DNA from: GCA-002712965 sp913048525
Lineage (GTDB): Bacteria > Chloroflexota > Dehalococcoidia > Lucifugimonadales > UBA826
DNA: 64,000 nt
Assembly: GCA_913048525.1 (NCBI GenBank)
Contig: CAJWWP010000005.1
Coordinates: forward strand, 1-64,000
Direction: 5' to 3'
Position 1 is the first letter of the stretch, and each line of letters starts with the position of its first letter. The notes beneath the pieces are model-generated. The model was not told the DNA's origin and made no database searches. It saw only the letters and a program-made list of their open reading frames with translations. Of this stretch, positions 62,759 to 64,000 are shown piece by piece. The position numbers were made by a program, and so were the translations under genes.

Positions 62759-63538
62759 TTATTCAGAAGCTATCGGGTTTCTAAGTGTTCCCACTCCACT
62801 TATCTCAATCTCACATATGTCGCCAGCTTTCATGTTTTCCGATGATCCATCGGTTCCCATCCAAACGACATCTCCGGGATAAAGAGTTATATATTTCGTT
62901 ATTTCAGAGATATATTTTTGTACCCCAAAGATCATATCGTTCGTTGCAAATTTAATAACTTCTCGGTTGTTTAACCTAACAGTTGTGATCATGTCTTCCA
63001 GACTAGCGTCTGTTTCGATCCATGGGCCCATTGGTTTGAAGGTATCGCTGTTTTTTGCACGCCACATTGTTCTGTCCGAAGCCTGCCATGTTCGTTCGCT
63101 TACATCGTTGCCAACACTGTACCCAAGCACGCAATCCAGAGCATTTGATTCACTAATGTTCTTTGCTTCTTTACCTATAACAACGACTAATTCTGCTTCG
63201 TATTGCACTTTTTCAGTGGCGTCTTTTGGGACTATGATCGGTTGCCCGTGGGCGATTAAAGCGTTTGGAGCTCTGTATCCGATATCTGCTTTATCAGGAA
63301 TATTGGGTTCTGTACCTAGCAATGCCGCAGCCTCTCTGACATGTTTTTCGTAGTTAATTCCTGCTGCATAAAACGTAGGAGGGATAACTGGAGGCAATAA
63401 TTCAATGGATTCGTAATTGTGAAGTGTTCCAGATTCCGTATAGGAGTCAAAAGGGGATCCGTAAACTTCCTTTACCGTATCTTCTTCAAGAATTCCGTAA
63501 AAGGTTTTGCCGTCAGATTGATATCTTACCCACTTCAT
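62759..63538 (-). CDS. Fumarylacetoacetate hydrolase family protein
   Basis: A 259-residue protein of the FAH superfamily, which cleaves C-C bonds of acylpyruvates or hydrates 2-oxopent-4-enoates. Metal ligands are expected at Glu in YEAELVVVIG and Asp/Glu nearby; the conserved GYSVGNDVSERTWQ and DTFKPMGPWI segments are intact. AGGAG lies 9 bases before the ATG. It forms a two-gene unit with the phosphotriesterase-like gene. The reaction is unassigned. Confidence 0.9.
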   Translation of the reverse strand: MKWVRYQSDGKTFYGILEEDTVKEVYGSPFDSYTESGTLHNYESIELLPPVIPPTFYAAGINYEKHVREAAALLGTEPNIPDKADIGYRAPNALIAHGQPIIVPKDATEKVQYEAELVVVIGKEAKNISESNALDCVLGYSVGNDVSERTWQASDRTMWRAKNSDTFKPMGPWIETDASLEDMITTVRLNNREVIKFATNDMIFGVQKYISEITKYITLYPGDVVWMGTDGSSENMKAGDICEIEISGVGTLRNPIASE

Positions 63539-63656
63539 TATTAACCTCTCCTGTTATTAATCTTGGATTACGATATGGATATTAAATATCGATATATAAA
63601 TATGCCGTAGTCAGACGTGACGTTTATTTTTAGTCAGAATCTACTAAATTGGTCAT

Positions 63657-64000
63657 CTAAACCTTCGAATACTGAGGCTCTGCTATTTGGGTGCCATCAG
63701 GAAGGTCAGTGATCGTAAAATCACCAAAAAGAAGGGGAGCTTCTTCTCTCATGATTTTTAGCATTTCGATTGCAAGGTATCTAATTTCCCAGTCTGCGTA
63801 TACTGCTCCTCTCATCTCAAAAAAATGACGCAGCGCTCTGACGTTAGCAGTTACAAATATTTTTGTTTCTGTTGCATTAGGTAATACTGAACGTGCTGCT
63901 TGTCGGATTGCCTTTCTACGATCGGTGTTAAGCTCAAATAGGTCACGTGGAAGTGATTCTTCAAGTGCTTCAACCAGTTTCTTGTAGCTGGCAGAAGCAC
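63657..64000 (-). CDS. thyX: FAD-dependent thymidylate synthase, C-terminal part (5' end beyond window)
   Basis: Read from the window edge toward the stop at 63657, this frame gives about 113 residues matching the ThyX C-terminus: RQAARSVLPNATETKIFVTA, NVRALRHFFEMR, ADWEIRYLAIEML, then a short tail ending QYSKV. ThyX makes dTMP from dUMP with FAD and methylene-tetrahydrofolate. The N-terminal RHRxxS motif lies outside the window. The 117 bases between this stop and the FAH gene start are AT-rich with nothing else visible. Confidence 0.9.
   Translation of the reverse strand, partial: ASASYKKLVEALEESLPRDLFELNTDRRKAIRQAARSVLPNATETKIFVTANVRALRHFFEMRGAVYADWEIRYLAIEMLKIMREEAPLLFGDFTITDLPDGTQIAEPQYSKV

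Overview
The window looks like chromosomal DNA of a marine Chloroflexota bacterium of the SAR202 type. This is inferred from gene content, not from a marker gene. The left half packs many paralogous catabolic enzymes typical of that group: two mandelate-racemase-type enolase-superfamily enzymes, a luciferase-like flavin monooxygenase, five MFS transporters, two HpaI-like aldolases, short-chain dehydrogenases, amidohydrolases and a sulfatase. Other pointers are a lipoprotein with a Thr-Pro linker, FtsX and MMPL membrane proteins with no outer-membrane partner genes, MutS2, ThyX, an AroH-type chorismate mutase, and a LexA box of the Gram-positive type. The DNA is somewhat AT-rich by eye, densely coded, and uses TTG and GTG starts often.

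Layout. 1-33.4 kb is an accessory catabolic region. It opens with a cut-off D-2-hydroxyacid dehydrogenase and a lipoprotein. A minus-strand cluster follows (DUF1330, D-aminoacylase-like amidohydrolase, cupin, small dimeric-barrel-like protein, KDG-kinase-like PfkB kinase). Then come a large alpha/beta hydrolase, an aldolase plus hydroxyacid dehydrogenase pair, an amidohydrolase-MFS pair, a PIG-L deacetylase translationally coupled to a PD-(D/E)XK nuclease, an aldo/keto reductase, an MFS exporter, an SDR, a minus-strand DLH-SDR-aldolase cluster, a plus-strand MFS-amidase-enolase-MFS run, a sulfatase, another MFS, a flavin monooxygenase, an EamA transporter, a second enolase, a GNAT and an NHL propeller protein. 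Together they suggest uptake and stepwise breakdown of sugar acids, hydroxy acids, amides and sulfate esters. The actual substrates cannot be read from sequence.

33.5-38.4 kb is an SOS mutagenesis operon: a perfect GAAC-N4-GTTC LexA box lies inside the promoter of a catalytically degenerate ImuB-like Y-family protein followed by error-prone polymerase DnaE2. 38.5-50.5 kb holds an unknown gene, two giant FtsX-type ABC permeases without an ATPase gene, fmt on the opposite strand, and an MMPL/RND-type exporter. 50.5-64 kb is mostly housekeeping: mutS2, thrB, lysC, two polyprenyl-phosphate glycosyltransferases, a TPR protein, a metallo-beta-lactamase-fold hydrolase, a CPBP protease, trpA, aroH, a VOC protein, phosphotriesterase and FAH family hydrolases, and the 3' end of thyX.

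The points most worth a second look are a probable structured non-coding RNA at 61588-61757 with its own promoter and terminator-like hairpin, a 24-bp perfect palindrome inside imuB, an EamA gene that can only start on a non-standard codon, an SDR lacking its catalytic Tyr/Lys, and the orphan giant FtsX permease pair carrying jelly-roll-like inserts. No tRNA, rRNA, CRISPR array, insertion sequence or prophage was seen.
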